The notes: generated by a model from the letters alone, not told the origin. DNA of 64,000 bases from Candidatus Albibeggiatoa sp. nov. NOAA (GCA_025800385.1 JAOXRS010000199.1:1-64000); one strand, 5' to 3'; positions 1 to 8,898 are shown, counted from the first letter of the stretch. Translations and numbers: made by a program.

Positions 1-449
1 ACCAATTCTAATAACTCTTCGTCATCAACTTGGTCAGTTTTGTTCATGAATACTACGATGTAAGGTACACCTACTTGGCGAGCTAATAAGATATGCTCAC
101 GCGTTTGAGGCATTGGGCCATCAGCAGCAGATACAACTAAGATCGCACCGTCCATTTGTGCCGCACCTGTAATCATGTTTTTAACATAATCGGCGTGACC
201 TGGACAGTCTACGTGTGCGTAGTGGCGAGAGTCTGATTCATACTCTACGTGAGCCGTCGCAATTGTAATACCACGCGCTCTTTCTTCAGGGGCGTTATCA
301 ATTTGGTCGTAAGCTTTAAATTCACCACCGTGCTTCTCTGCCATACACTTAGTCAAAGCAGCAGTTAACGTGGTTTTACCGTGATCGACGTGACCAATCG
401 TGCCAACATTAACATGGGGCTTGCTACGGTCAAATTTTTCCTTGGACAT
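1..449 (-). CDS. tuf: Elongation factor Tu, N-terminal part (runs off window start)
   Basis: EF-Tu is the GTPase that carries aminoacyl-tRNA to the ribosomal A site in the cytoplasm. The visible 149 residues begin [20 protein letters not shown] and contain the G1 P-loop GHVDHGKTT, the switch I segment around [12 protein letters not shown], the G3 motif DCPGHADY and the start of the G4 region (MNKTDQ). The start codon is preceded by GAGGAAATG, a good ribosome binding site. The C-terminal two thirds lie outside the window. The gene follows tRNA-Tyr, Gly and Thr on the same strand, the arrangement of the E. coli tufB operon, so it is probably co-transcribed with them. Identity is certain; which tuf copy this is (A or B) rests on the tRNA neighbours. 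Confidence 0.98.
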   Translation of the reverse strand, partial: MSKEKFDRSKPHVNVGTIGHVDHGKTTLTAALTKCMAEKHGGEFKAYDQIDNAPEERARGITIATAHVEYESDSRHYAHVDCPGHADYVKNMITGAAQMDGAILVVSAADGPMPQTREHILLARQVGVPYIVVFMNKTDQVDDEELLEL

Positions 450-523
450 TGAACATTTCCTCTAAAAACTGACTAATTTTAATTAGAAACCGTAAAGGCG
501 GCTTAAATCCCCTGAATAAACAA

Positions 524-598
<75 letters not shown>

Positions 599-613
599 AG
601 CTACGCACCAATT

Positions 614-687
614 TGGAGCGGGTGATGGGAATCGAACCCACACTATTAGCTTGGAAGGCTAAAGTTCTACCATTGAACTACACCCGC
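614..687 (-). tRNA. tRNA-Gly (TCC)
   Basis: Cloverleaf on the minus strand: acceptor GCGGGTG/CACCCGC, anticodon stem TTAGC/GCTAA around loop CTTCCAA (anticodon TCC), T arm with TTCGATT, and an encoded CCA. It lies 15 bases upstream of tRNA-Thr in the same presumed transcript. Confidence 0.97.
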
Positions 688-752
688 AAAAAGCACCCTA
701 AAATTCTTGTATGATAGGATGCTTTAATAAATCTTTTTACTTTTAGGAAAAC

Positions 753-837
753 TGGTGGAGGGGGGAGGATTCGAACCTCCGAAGGCTGAGCCGACAGATT
801 TACAGTCTGTTCCCGTTGACCGCTTGGGTACCCCTCC
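753..837 (-). tRNA. tRNA-Tyr (GTA)
   Basis: An 85-base minus-strand cloverleaf with the long variable arm expected of tRNA-Tyr. Acceptor GGAGGGG pairs with the 3' CCCCTCC, the anticodon loop reads CTGTAAA (anticodon GTA), and CCA is encoded. It is the first tRNA after the promoter; the thrU that precedes tyrU in E. coli is absent. Confidence 0.97.
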
Positions 838-942
838 GAAATCGTTTATTAACGAACGAGGCTTATAAATTGTTTATAAGTATTGATATGCGAAACCGAA
901 CTCTTTTTTCGTTGTTCGTGCTACGTCGTCAATGAGCTGTGC

Positions 943-971
943 ATTCTAGTAACATTGTTTTAGAAATGCAA
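943..971 (-). promoter_or_regulatory. Promoter of the tRNA-Tyr-Gly-Thr-tuf transcript
   Basis: On the minus strand, -35 TTGCAT and -10 TAGAAT are separated by exactly 17 bases, ending about 105 bases upstream of tRNA-Tyr. No other likely promoter is visible between this point and the tRNAs. Confidence 0.75.
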
Positions 972-1031
972 GCAAAAATTTCACTTTTTTTTATATTTTT
1001 TTATAAGTTTATTTGGCCTTTTTTTAACCGA

Positions 1032-1925
1032 TTAAAATTTAAAGAATTTCCACCCTTCCCATAATCCTGCATCTTTTTCTAACATTATCTGCAAATAATG
1101 AATATATTGTTGCATGATACCTTCAACACCATGGCTTGGATCGATGGTATACAGTTCCAATTTAAACTTATTTCCTCCAATCCAACGTACCCAACCTGCA
1201 ACAAAATCGACATCGTGTCGCAAAGCCATTTCAACCGTGCCTGTTGGACAAGTCAATTTAGAGTGATAGAAATCTAAGTCCATACTGCGTTTTTCAGCAT
1301 AAGGATTGAACACATCATTTAGTGTAATCACAATTTGTTTGTCTTTGAGTGTTTTTGCAACAGAACGTGTGGCTGCTAAAGGGGTTTTTTCATCAACGAG
1401 AACAAAATTACCACCGTGATAATGCGCTTCACAGTCAGTAAAATACTGATCATAAATATCAGCAAAATACGGATAAACTGCACTATCTTTCGGGTTCATC
1501 GCCAAAGTGCGAATTAAACGCCCTAACATACTAATACTCACCGTAAATAAAAATGGGTGATGATTATGATACGTCATAAATACAGTGGGCTTCTCTGTTT
1601 GTAAACCCTGTTTAAAATCCCAATCACCTGCAATAACAATATGTTTTTTTAACCACTTTTGTGTCATGTGACGCATCCGAAAAATATTACAATTAGCCAC
1701 TCCTGTATGTTTAATAAATTGTTCCCAGCCTTGATCGATAAATTGCTCGCCCAAACAATGCAAAATATTTTGCTTAACTTGCTGCTCATTTCCAATGTGT
1801 GGGCTTTGGTAACGTGCTGTTAATATTGCTAATTGATAAGCCAAGCTGAGAGGTTTAATTTTTGAAATCCAACGAAGGCGATGTAAAAATTGTGCGTATT
1901 GTTGGCCGTAATGAGCTGCATCCAT
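1032..1925 (-). CDS. Putative LpxL/HtrB-like acyltransferase family protein
   Basis: A 297-residue protein that looks like a divergent member of the lysophospholipid/lipid A acyltransferase superfamily. The central segment has MTYHNHHPFLF, in the place and style of the family's catalytic H-x4-D/E motif, although the acidic residue is not conserved. It is followed by a basic hydrophobic region and a CPTGTVEMALRHDVDFVAGWV stretch like the family's substrate-cleft strand. No classic N-terminal transmembrane anchor is obvious. It is a single gene between the tRNA block and a divergent CZB gene, and its ribosome binding site is weak. A role in acylating lipid A or another amphiphile at the inner membrane is inferred from family resemblance only. 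The assignment is tentative. Confidence 0.5.
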   Translation of the reverse strand: MDAAHYGQQYAQFLHRLRWISKIKPLSLAYQLAILTARYQSPHIGNEQQVKQNILHCLGEQFIDQGWEQFIKHTGVANCNIFRMRHMTQKWLKKHIVIAGDWDFKQGLQTEKPTVFMTYHNHHPFLFTVSISMLGRLIRTLAMNPKDSAVYPYFADIYDQYFTDCEAHYHGGNFVLVDEKTPLAATRSVAKTLKDKQIVITLNDVFNPYAEKRSMDLDFYHSKLTCPTGTVEMALRHDVDFVAGWVRWIGGNKFKLELYTIDPSHGVEGIMQQYIHYLQIMLEKDAGLWEGWKFFKF

Positions 1926-2141
1926 GGAAGCGACGATTCTTAAGTAAAAAAATGGAAACGCATTCTAATGGATTTAAAATATAAACTGAATAGTAGAGGG
2001 TTGGGTAAAGTTCAAGAAGTAAAACTAAGGTAAAAAACCATTATTTACATAAAAAATATCATCAACTTGCAAACATTAAGGCTAAAACATGATAAGCTTT
2101 ACTTAGGAGAGGATAAAGAGATGGTATCAGGAGACCGTATA

Positions 2142-2501
2142 ATGACAACTAAAACCTTCTTCATGAAACGCCTAAACGATCATATCCATTACCTAAAGGA
2201 ATTGGACGCTGCGCTGAAAGGTGAAAGCAACTTCGCAGGTACTGATTCACATAGCTGCGAGCTAGGCAAATGGATGCATGGTGAGGGCAAACAAGAAATT
2301 ACCCACCTACACAACCCTAAAGCCCGTGAAATATTTGAATCCATGTTTGATATTCACGATCAGTTTCACAAACTAGGTGAAGAGGCACTAAGCAAAAAAA
2401 GCAGTGGAGATAGCTTAGGTGCACAAATGGCAATTACTAAAATGTACGGTATTTCCGCTGAATTAACTAGCAAATTATTAGAGCTTGACCGTATTTCTTA
2501 A
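2142..2501 (+). CDS. Stand-alone CZB (chemoreceptor zinc-binding) domain protein
   Basis: A 119-residue protein made almost entirely of one CZB domain, a helical bundle that binds Zn(II) and usually sits at the C-terminus of chemoreceptors or diguanylate cyclases. The signature is visible: an N-terminal His in LNDHIHYL, the HSCELGKWMHGEG core with its Cys, and the downstream FDIHDQFHKLGEEAL helix with two His residues. The chosen start (MTTKTFF) follows TCAGGAGACCGTATA; an alternative in-frame ATG 21 bases upstream also has a Shine-Dalgarno sequence. There is no transmembrane segment and no output domain, so it may act as a soluble zinc or redox sensor for another protein; that is inference. 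It ends 7 bases before the holA start. Confidence 0.85.
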   Translation: MTTKTFFMKRLNDHIHYLKELDAALKGESNFAGTDSHSCELGKWMHGEGKQEITHLHNPKAREIFESMFDIHDQFHKLGEEALSKKSSGDSLGAQMAITKMYGISAELTSKLLELDRIS

Positions 2502-2508
2502 GATATTT

Positions 2509-3525
2509 ATGAAGTTAAAATCAAACCAGCTGCAACAACACTTACAACAACATGGCTTATCACCTGTTTTTTTTCTCACGGGAGATGAGCCATTACAAAT
2601 GATGGAATGTGGTGATGCAATCCGCCAATATGCCCGTCAAAATGGTTTTGCTGAGCGGGTTATTCTCACGGTAGAACAAGGTTTTAGCTGGACAAGCTTA
2701 AGCGATGAAGCCAATAATTTATCTTTGTTCGCACAACGTCGTTTAATTGAACTAAGACTCAGTAATAAATCTTTGGGCACTGATGGTGCAAAAGCCCTGC
2801 AGGCCTATTTACAACACCCTCCAACCGACACCGTTCTACTGATTACAGCCAATAAACAGGATGCTAATAAGCAAAAAAGTAAGTGGTTTTCTGCCTTAGA
2901 CAAAGCAGGTGTCATTATTCAGATTTGGCCTATTGATGCGAAAAGACTACCCGATTGGGTGAGTCAACGTTTACGTCAACAAGGCTTACAAGCCAATCAA
3001 GAAGTTGCCCATTTTATTGCAGAACGTTCCGAAGGTCACTTACTCGCATGTAGCCAAGAAATTGAAAAACTTAAATTGTTATATGGTGAAGGCCAACTTG
3101 ATTTACAGCAAGTGATTGATGCAATCGCAGACAATGCCCGTTTTGAAATATTTGATTGGGTAGATACGATTTTAGCGGGCAATGTAAAACGTGGTGTGCG
3201 TCAGCTCAATGGATTACGTTCTGAAGGATTTGAACCGATTTTAATCACGTGGGCATTGGATAAAGAAATTAGAAATCTAGCACATATTGCTTATGCTTTA
3301 CAAAACGGCCAACCTGCTGAGCAAGTGTTGCGAAAACACCGAGTTTGGGACAGTCGCAAAAGTCTGATAAAAAATGCAGTCAAACGCCACCCTGTTACAA
3401 AGTGGTATCGTTTCCTAAAGCAAACCGCTAAAATTGACCAAATTATTAAAGGCATGGCAGCTGGTAATGTTTGGGATGAATTATTAAAGCTTGCTGTACA
3501 AGTTGCAGGTGTAAAACAAGCTTAA
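2509..3525 (+). CDS. holA: DNA polymerase III delta subunit
   Basis: HolA is the subunit of the replicative clamp loader that opens the beta clamp. The 338-residue length equals the usual gammaproteobacterial size. Recognisable features are the N-terminal PVFFLTGDEPLQMMEC segment, the central RLPDWVSQRLRQQGLQ stretch, AHFIAERSEGHLLACSQEIEKLKLLYG and a C-terminal collar region. The start ATG (MKLKSNQLQQH) was chosen over an upstream in-frame GTG because homologues begin with this motif; its ribosome binding site is poor and it starts 7 bases after the CZB gene, so translation may be coupled. E. coli has holA downstream of lptE; here the upstream neighbour is the CZB gene. Confidence 0.95.
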   Translation: MKLKSNQLQQHLQQHGLSPVFFLTGDEPLQMMECGDAIRQYARQNGFAERVILTVEQGFSWTSLSDEANNLSLFAQRRLIELRLSNKSLGTDGAKALQAYLQHPPTDTVLLITANKQDANKQKSKWFSALDKAGVIIQIWPIDAKRLPDWVSQRLRQQGLQANQEVAHFIAERSEGHLLACSQEIEKLKLLYGEGQLDLQQVIDAIADNARFEIFDWVDTILAGNVKRGVRQLNGLRSEGFEPILITWALDKEIRNLAHIAYALQNGQPAEQVLRKHRVWDSRKSLIKNAVKRHPVTKWYRFLKQTAKIDQIIKGMAAGNVWDELLKLAVQVAGVKQA

Positions 3526-3537
3526 TTTTTCAAATTG

Positions 3538-4050
3538 TTATAACTTCACTTCTCGAACCAAACGTGTATTTGACACTAGGTCTTGCCACATTCTACGCTT
3601 GACATCGAACAGTGAACTGACTGCGCTTAAAAAGAAAAACAGCCATAAAATGGAAGCCAACCACATGATTTTTTGTGATGAAAATGACCAATAACATGCC
3701 AGTATAAAACTGAGACAAATGACGCTTGCTATTAAAAAACGCTTTGCAGCTTGCCACCAGCTGATTTTGTCTGCTGACCCATCATCTTGTACAATCCGTA
3801 CGTGCCATGTCATCATTGCTAAAGTGCGCCCAGAACGCCGCCATTGCCATGCAAAATAAATAAAACTAACCAACCATAAATATAAGCCATAAATTGGGCT
3901 GTTTTCTGCATGTGAAAATGGTAAAGCGGCAACCCCAGCAAAAAATAAAGTTGCAAACAGTAATAAGCTTTCATATAAAACCATGGTGTAATAACGCCAT
4001 AAACCCAAAGGTAAAAAAGCTTTTTCTTGCTGCCGATTATCTTGTGTCAT
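3538..4050 (-). CDS. RDD family membrane protein
   Basis: A roughly 170-residue integral membrane protein with the RDD pattern: an N-terminal helix starting in LGLWRYYTMVLYESLLLFATLFF, a second around YLWLVSFIYFAWQWRRSGRTLAMMTWHVRI, and a third (FLIASVICLSFILACYW) before a C-terminal basic tail. The RRSGRTLAMMTW and RMWQDLVSNTRLV segments match the family consensus. The family's function is mostly unknown, though some members have been linked to ion transport. The ATG start is used here; an in-frame TTG 15 bases upstream is possible. It converges on holA, with a 12-base gap. Confidence 0.8.
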   Translation of the reverse strand: MTQDNRQQEKAFLPLGLWRYYTMVLYESLLLFATLFFAGVAALPFSHAENSPIYGLYLWLVSFIYFAWQWRRSGRTLAMMTWHVRIVQDDGSADKISWWQAAKRFLIASVICLSFILACYWSFSSQKIMWLASILWLFFFLSAVSSLFDVKRRMWQDLVSNTRLVREVKL

Positions 4051-4308
4051 ACTTGAAATATCCAAAATTATCCACCATGCTTTTAAGCAAGGTTTTAATA
4101 TATTACTTTAAAGTATTAATTGTAAATTTTCTCGAAAATGAGTTTATTTATCACTATTTCAGTTTTTTTATGTTTCAAAGTGTCAATTAAAAGCGAGAAA
4201 CTGAAAATACTTATACTAGGGATTGTCAAAAGCGCATGGACATTATAACCTTAGCAATAACTGCTTCTAAATAGTAAAAGCATAAATTTTTAAGGTACGG
4301 CTGTAACA

Positions 4309-4635
4309 ATGGCAGATTCTCCCAATAGCACCCCAGATTACGATGATAACTTTGTTGTAGAAGAAGCGCGTCCGAAGTTAAAAAAACCGCCTCTCTACAA
4401 AGTATTACTAATGAACGACGATTACACGCCTATGGAATTTGTTGTGCATATATTAGAAGTCTTCTTCGGTATGCCTCAAGAAGTTGCCAACCGTGTTATG
4501 TGGCAGGTTCATACCCAAGGTAAAGGTATCTGTGGCACGTATTCACGTGAAGTCGCAGAAACCAAAGTTGCACAAGTCAACGCTTACGCTCGAGAAAATC
4601 AACATCCACTGTTATGTACGATGGAGCAAATATGA
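4309..4635 (+). CDS. clpS: ATP-dependent Clp protease adaptor ClpS
   Basis: ClpS is the N-end-rule adaptor that delivers substrates with bulky N-terminal residues to ClpAP. The 108-residue protein has the expected flexible acidic N-terminus, the core [23 protein letters not shown] with the NDD/TPMEFV binding-pocket residues, and the C-terminal [26 protein letters not shown]. It sits 60 bases upstream of clpA on the same strand, the classic pairing. Confidence 0.98.
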   Translation: MADSPNSTPDYDDNFVVEEARPKLKKPPLYKVLLMNDDYTPMEFVVHILEVFFGMPQEVANRVMWQVHTQGKGICGTYSREVAETKVAQVNAYARENQHPLLCTMEQI

Positions 4636-4695
4636 ATCACAGATAGCAGGTCAAAAGCGGCGAACGCCTGCGTATCTTAAAAAGTGAGGTTAGTT

Positions 4696-6978
4696 ATGAG
4701 CATGTTAAGTAAAGAATTGGAGCTCACATTAAGTGATGCCTTTAATTCAGCAAAGCAAAAACGCCATGAGTTTATGACAGTAGAGCATTTACTTTTGGCT
4801 TTAACGGAAAATCCCACCGCAGCTGATGTATTGCGTGCATGTGGTGTGAATTTAGAGACATTACGTCAAGATTTAACGGACTTTTTAGAAACCACGACAC
4901 CGAAATTATCACGCCGCGACGAGCGAGAAACCCAGCCAACATTAGGCTTTCAAAGGGTATTACAAAGAGCTGTATTTCATGTGCAATCTTCAGGTAAAAA
5001 AGAAGTCACAGGGGCGAATGTATTAGTATCGATTTTTGGTGAACGCGAATCACAAGCGGTATATTTCTTAGATAAACAAGATATTGCACGTTTAGATGTG
5101 GTGAATTTTATTTCGCACGGTATTTCCAAAGTTGATAATGACAATACAGAAATCCCTGCCGCACAAGAGGAAGAAACCACAGGTGAGTCCGCGCCTGCTA
5201 AAAATCCACTGGAAGTTTATACAGTTAACTTAAATGAACAGGCAATCATCGGGAAAATTGACCCTTTGATTGGTCGCCAATACGAAGTGGAGCGCACTTT
5301 ACAGATTTTATGCCGCCGCCGTAAAAATAATCCACTCTATGTGGGTGAGGCTGGTGTGGGTAAAACCGCGATTGCTGAAGGTTTAGCAAAATTAATTGTT
5401 GATGGTAAAGTCCCTGAAGTGCTGAAAGACAGTGTCGTATACTCTTTAGATATGGGTGCATTGCTAGCGGGCACAAAATATCGGGGTGATTTTGAAAAAC
5501 GCTTAAAATCAGTGATTGCTCAGTTACGCAAACAACCTGAATCAGTTTTATTTATCGATGAAATTCATACCATTATTGGTGCAGGTGCGGCTTCTGGCGG
5601 TGCAATGGATGCGTCGAATTTAATCAAACCTGTCTTGGCTTCGGGCGAGTTAAAATGTATCGGTTCGACAACTTATCAAGAATATCGCGGCATTTTTGAG
5701 AAAGATCGTGCTTTATCACGTCGCTTCCAGAAAATTGATGTAGTTGAGCCTAGCGTTGAGGAAACTGTACAGATTTTGAAAGGCTTGAAATCACGGTTTG
5801 AAGAACATCATGAAATCAAATTTGCACAGGCTTCATTACGTGCAGCTGCTGAATTGTCTAACAAATATATTCATGATAGACATTTGCCTGACAAAGCGAT
5901 TGATGTGATTGACGAAGCAGGGGCAAAACAACGCTTATTAACACCATCCAAGCGCAAGAAAACCATTACGGTTGCCGATGTAGAAAGCATTGTTGCTAAG
6001 ATTGCACGGATTCCACCAAAAACCGTGTCACTGTCGGATAAAGATGTATTACGCAATTTAGACCGTGATTTGAAAATGGTGGTGTTCGGTCAAGATAAAG
6101 CGATTTCAACCTTATCCACTGCGATTAAGATGAGTCGTTCAGGTTTAGGCAATCAAGAAAAACCAATTGGTTCGTTCTTATTTGCAGGGCCAACGGGTGT
6201 CGGTAAAACGGAAGTCACACGCCAGTTGGCGAAAATCCTTGGCATTGAATTAATTCGATTTGATATGTCGGAATATATGGAACGGCATACTGTTTCGCGC
6301 TTAATCGGTGCACCTCCGGGATATGTTGGGTTTGACCAGGGTGGTTTGTTAACCGAAGCGATTAATAAGACCCCTCATGCGGTGCTGTTACTTGATGAGG
6401 TGGAAAAAGCCCACCCTGATGTGTTCAATTTATTGTTACAAGTAATGGATCACGGTAAATTGACTGATACCAATGGACGTAAAACTGATTTCCGTAACGT
6501 GATTTTAGTCATGACCACCAATGCAGGTGCGGAAGATTTAAGCCGTGCTTCTATGGGTTTCAGTCCACAGGATCATACTAGTGATGCGATGGAAAGTATT
6601 AAGCGATTATTTACCCCTGAGTTCCGTAATCGTTTAGATGCTATTGTTCAGTTTGATGCATTACCATTAGATATTGTGGCGAACGTAGTCGACAAGTTTG
6701 TAATTGAATTAGAAGCACAATTGGACGCGAAAAGTGTCACGCTACAAGTGGATGATGATGCACGTCGTTGGTTAGCGAAAAAAGGCTATGATCCGAAAAT
6801 GGGTGCACGCCCAATGGCTCGCTTGATTCAAGATAAAGTGAAACGTGCCTTGGCTGATGAATTGTTATTTGGTCACTTAGAAAAAGGTGGGCATGTCACT
6901 ATTAAAGTCAAAGATGACGATTTATTGATTGAATCCGAAGAAAATCATAATAGTAAACTTGAAGCTTCTGAAGCTTAA
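4696..6978 (+). CDS. clpA: ATP-dependent Clp protease ATP-binding subunit ClpA
   Basis: ClpA is the AAA+ unfoldase that feeds ClpP. The protein has 760 residues, close to E. coli ClpA. An N-terminal Clp_N domain (residues 1 to about 145, LSKELELTLSDAF) is followed by an acidic linker, AAA-1 with Walker A GEAGVGKTA and Walker B VLFIDEIHT, and AAA-2 with GPTGVGKTEV and HAVLLLDEVEKAHP. There is no long ClpB-type coiled-coil M domain. A ClpP-docking loop of the [IL]G[FL] kind is present as MGF before the SPQDHTSDAMESIKRLF segment. The start ATG (MSMLSKEL) is preceded by GAGG at good spacing; an upstream in-frame GTG is less likely. Confidence 0.98.
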   Translation: MSMLSKELELTLSDAFNSAKQKRHEFMTVEHLLLALTENPTAADVLRACGVNLETLRQDLTDFLETTTPKLSRRDERETQPTLGFQRVLQRAVFHVQSSGKKEVTGANVLVSIFGERESQAVYFLDKQDIARLDVVNFISHGISKVDNDNTEIPAAQEEETTGESAPAKNPLEVYTVNLNEQAIIGKIDPLIGRQYEVERTLQILCRRRKNNPLYVGEAGVGKTAIAEGLAKLIVDGKVPEVLKDSVVYSLDMGALLAGTKYRGDFEKRLKSVIAQLRKQPESVLFIDEIHTIIGAGAASGGAMDASNLIKPVLASGELKCIGSTTYQEYRGIFEKDRALSRRFQKIDVVEPSVEETVQILKGLKSRFEEHHEIKFAQASLRAAAELSNKYIHDRHLPDKAIDVIDEAGAKQRLLTPSKRKKTITVADVESIVAKIARIPPKTVSLSDKDVLRNLDRDLKMVVFGQDKAISTLSTAIKMSRSGLGNQEKPIGSFLFAGPTGVGKTEVTRQLAKILGIELIRFDMSEYMERHTVSRLIGAPPGYVGFDQGGLLTEAINKTPHAVLLLDEVEKAHPDVFNLLLQVMDHGKLTDTNGRKTDFRNVILVMTTNAGAEDLSRASMGFSPQDHTSDAMESIKRLFTPEFRNRLDAIVQFDALPLDIVANVVDKFVIELEAQLDAKSVTLQVDDDARRWLAKKGYDPKMGARPMARLIQDKVKRALADELLFGHLEKGGHVTIKVKDDDLLIESEENHNSKLEASEA

Positions 6979-6986
6979 TATAAGCG

Positions 6987-7017
6987 ACTCCTAGTTATTA
7001 TGGTAATGGCTAGGAGT
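6987..7017 (+). terminator. Stem-loop downstream of clpA (probable terminator)
   Basis: ACTCCTAG and CTAGGAGT pair perfectly, and the inner TTATTA/TAATGG extends the stem to 14 bp (two G-T pairs) around a 3-base loop, 9 bases after the clpA stop. No proper T tract follows, so it may be a transcript-end stabiliser. Confidence 0.5.
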
Positions 7018-7109
7018 TGATTTACATCTTGCCTTAACTGTTTTTTATACACTTTTCCAAAATCCCCATTCCGCTACTTGTACTTATCCCATTGCAAAAT
7101 AGTTCGATG

Positions 7110-7548
7110 CTGAAACCTGAAGCAACTACTTTATTAAAAGAGGATGAAATAGCCGAGGTCGATAGCATAAAAGGTAAATATTATATTGGCAGGAACTCAC
7201 AGCTGATACTTTAGAAATTAATTTCGGTGTGGTCAGTTGGTTATCGCCTGAGGCGTTTTGCTATTATTTACCCAGCTTTCTTAGTGTTGGCATCAAAAAA
7301 ATGAGCCTAACTTAATTATTAATCATACGATTGTTGATATGTTAGACAGAACAGTTATCAAACCACATCAATGGGATAGCTTTTTTTATGAACGTTGGAT
7401 ATTGTTGAATACTGAAGAGTGCTATGCCGTTCAGCAATGGGTTTTATGGCTAGCCTCTTTCAATAATAGAGAAATGACAAATATCTCAGATGATGCGCTA
7501 ATGAATGCTTTAGTTATATTAGACGTATTAGCAGCCAACAAACTCTAA
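7110..7548 (+). pseudogene. Frame-broken remnant of a small conserved protein
   Basis: Three reading-frame segments join into one recognisable protein. The first (MLKPEATTLLKEDEIAEVD then KGKYY) shifts at about 7180 into WQELTADTLEINFG and SWLSPEAFCYYLPSFL. That frame ends near an A-tract at 7295-7301 (seven A; eight would restore frame) and continues as KNEPNLIINHTIVDML, running to the stop at 7546-7548 through LASFNNREMTNISDDAL. The LSPEAFxYYLP motif recalls a family of uncharacterised proteins (possibly DUF6714; from memory, not checked). Only the last 69 codons remain open from an ATG. At least two single-base lesions are needed, so the gene is probably dead unless the assembly is wrong. 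Confidence 0.6.
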
Positions 7549-7582
7549 ATGAACCTTATTTACTAATCTAACTTTTTGATAG

Positions 7583-8182
7583 TCAAGTTGCATCTTTCTG
7601 TAAAACAATATGCCGAAACCAACCATTGAATAATGCTGCTTGGTCACATTGCAATTCCAATCCCGTTATATCTAAAGATTCAAATTCAACATTAGTACGT
7701 GTTGCAAGTTTGCCCATAATAGGACTCATTAAGCGGCGTATCGGTGCAAATTGGTGTGGATGGAGGAATTTATCAAAAATAATAAGTTGGCCATTTGGCT
7801 TAAGTACCCGTTTAACTTCGTCCAACGCTTTTTGAGGTTCTGGTACAACAGCAAGAATCAAGTGCATTACCACAAAATCAAAACTGTGATCTTGATAAGG
7901 TAATTGCATCACATCACCTTGGTGTAGGCTAACTGGGTGTTGTTGAATTCTTTTTTGAGCACGATGCAGCATGGCTAAAGTTAAATCAATGCCAATATAA
8001 TCTGCATTATCTGCAAGATATGGAATGTCTAAGCCACTGCCAATGCCACACAATAAAACATTACCGTGTAAATCGACTTGAGATAGACTATGTTGACGAG
8101 CTTTCGCAGTAGGTGATTGCACAATGCTATCGTAAATCGGTGCAATCAGCGTATAGCTCCATTGCAAGCTACACTTAATCAT
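7583..8182 (-). CDS. Class I SAM-dependent methyltransferase (UbiE-like)
   Basis: A 199-residue Rossmann-fold methyltransferase. SAM-binding motif I is degenerate but clear (NVLLCGIGSGLDIPYL), followed by the acidic loop YIGIDLTLAMLHRA, motif II (HQGDVMQLPY) and the post-motif FDFVVMHLILAVVPEPQKALDEVKRVLKPNGQ typical of Methyltransf_11 enzymes. The substrate is unknown; the sequence resembles small ubiquinone/menaquinone-type or phospholipid methyltransferases. Its ATG overlaps the apaG stop (TAATG), so the two genes are translationally coupled. Confidence 0.88.
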   Translation of the reverse strand: MIKCSLQWSYTLIAPIYDSIVQSPTAKARQHSLSQVDLHGNVLLCGIGSGLDIPYLADNADYIGIDLTLAMLHRAQKRIQQHPVSLHQGDVMQLPYQDHSFDFVVMHLILAVVPEPQKALDEVKRVLKPNGQLIIFDKFLHPHQFAPIRRLMSPIMGKLATRTNVEFESLDITGLELQCDQAALFNGWFRHIVLQKDAT

Positions 8183-8559
8183 TAGTGTAATGTATGTGGT
8201 AAACTCAACTGGAAACGTGGAATTTCTACCTCAAATTCTGTTCCATCTTCAGCTTGCATGTAATAAGTTCCATGCATATAACCCACAGGCGTTGCGATCA
8301 TGACAGAGCTTGTATATTTAAATCCTTCATTTGGTTCTAAATAAGGTTGCTCACCAACAACACCTACGCCGCGCACCTCTTGAATTTGGCCATGTGCATC
8401 TTGGATAACCCAATGCCGCCGCATCAATTGTGCACTTGTGACACCTATATTATACATCGTGATTGTATAAGCAAATGTATAACGTTTATCGTTTGGGCGA
8501 GAATCTTCGGGAACGTATTCGGTTTCTACATCAATATCAATGTCATAAGACGAGACCAT
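8182..8559 (-). CDS. apaG: ApaG family protein (Co2+/Mg2+ efflux-associated)
   Basis: ApaG is a small FN3-like beta-sandwich protein; in E. coli it lies in the ksgA-apaG-apaH operon. At 125 residues from MVSSYDIDIDVETEY it matches family length. Landmarks are YTFAYTITMYNIG, the RRHWVIQDAHGQIQEVRGVGVVGEQPYLEPNEGFKYTS core and the HGTYYMQAEDG C-terminus. The reading frame stays open upstream, but only by reading through tRNA-His, so the start next to GGACATCACGTC is preferred. The usual apaH and ksgA neighbours are absent; instead it is coupled to a methyltransferase gene and lies just downstream of the tRNA-Pro-Arg-His block, probably sharing its transcript. Confidence 0.95.
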   Translation of the reverse strand: MVSSYDIDIDVETEYVPEDSRPNDKRYTFAYTITMYNIGVTSAQLMRRHWVIQDAHGQIQEVRGVGVVGEQPYLEPNEGFKYTSSVMIATPVGYMHGTYYMQAEDGTEFEVEIPRFQLSLPHTLH

Positions 8560-8594
8560 GACGTGATGTCCATATTTTATTTGAAGGAGAAAGA

Positions 8595-8671
8595 TGGGGT
8601 GAATGATGGGGCTCGAACCCACGACCACCGGTACCACAAACCAGGGCTCTACCAACTGAGCTACATTCACC
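8595..8671 (-). tRNA. tRNA-His (GTG)
   Basis: Minus-strand cloverleaf with the extra 5' G typical of tRNA-His pairing with the discriminator C. D arm GCTC-AGTTGGTA-GAGC, anticodon stem CTGGT/ACCGG around loop TTGTGGT with the third pair G-C, anticodon GTG, T arm GTGGG-TTCGAGC-CCCAT, and an encoded CCA. Confidence 0.95.
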
Positions 8672-8699
8672 ATAGGAAACTACTGATTAGTATCAAGCA

Positions 8700-8776
8700 T
8701 GGCGCGCCTGGCAGGATTCGAACCTGCTACCCTCGGCTTAGAAGGCCGATGCTCTATCCAGATGAGCTACAAGCGC
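8700..8776 (-). tRNA. tRNA-Arg (TCT)
   Basis: Minus-strand cloverleaf: acceptor GCGCTTG/CAGGCGC (one T-G pair), anticodon stem TCGGC/GCCGA with loop CTTCTAA (anticodon TCT), T loop TTCGAAT, and an encoded CCA. Middle gene of a three-tRNA block. Confidence 0.97.
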
Positions 8777-8808
8777 AGGATAGAAAGACACTAAGTATAA
8801 AAAAGATT

Positions 8809-8885
8809 TGGTCGGGGCAGAGGGATTTGAACCCCCGACCCTCTGCTCCCAAAGCAGATGCGCTACCAGGCTGCGCTATGCCCCG
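8809..8885 (-). tRNA. tRNA-Pro (TGG)
   Basis: Minus-strand cloverleaf: acceptor CGGGGCA/TGCCCCG, anticodon stem TCTGC/GCAGA with loop TTTGGGA (anticodon TGG), T loop TTCAAAT, and an encoded CCA. It is the first gene after the promoter. Confidence 0.97.
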
Positions 8886-8898
8886 AATTGAGTTGCAC

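Noticed and set aside
4213-4245. Possible promoter of clpS (TTGTCA and TATAAC)
   Set aside because: Spacing is only 15 bases, and other -35 choices are poor; not strong enough to list.
8560-8673. N-terminal extension of the apaG frame
   Set aside because: It runs through tRNA-His; homologues start at MVSSYDIDI and the open frame is a consequence of the tRNA sequence.
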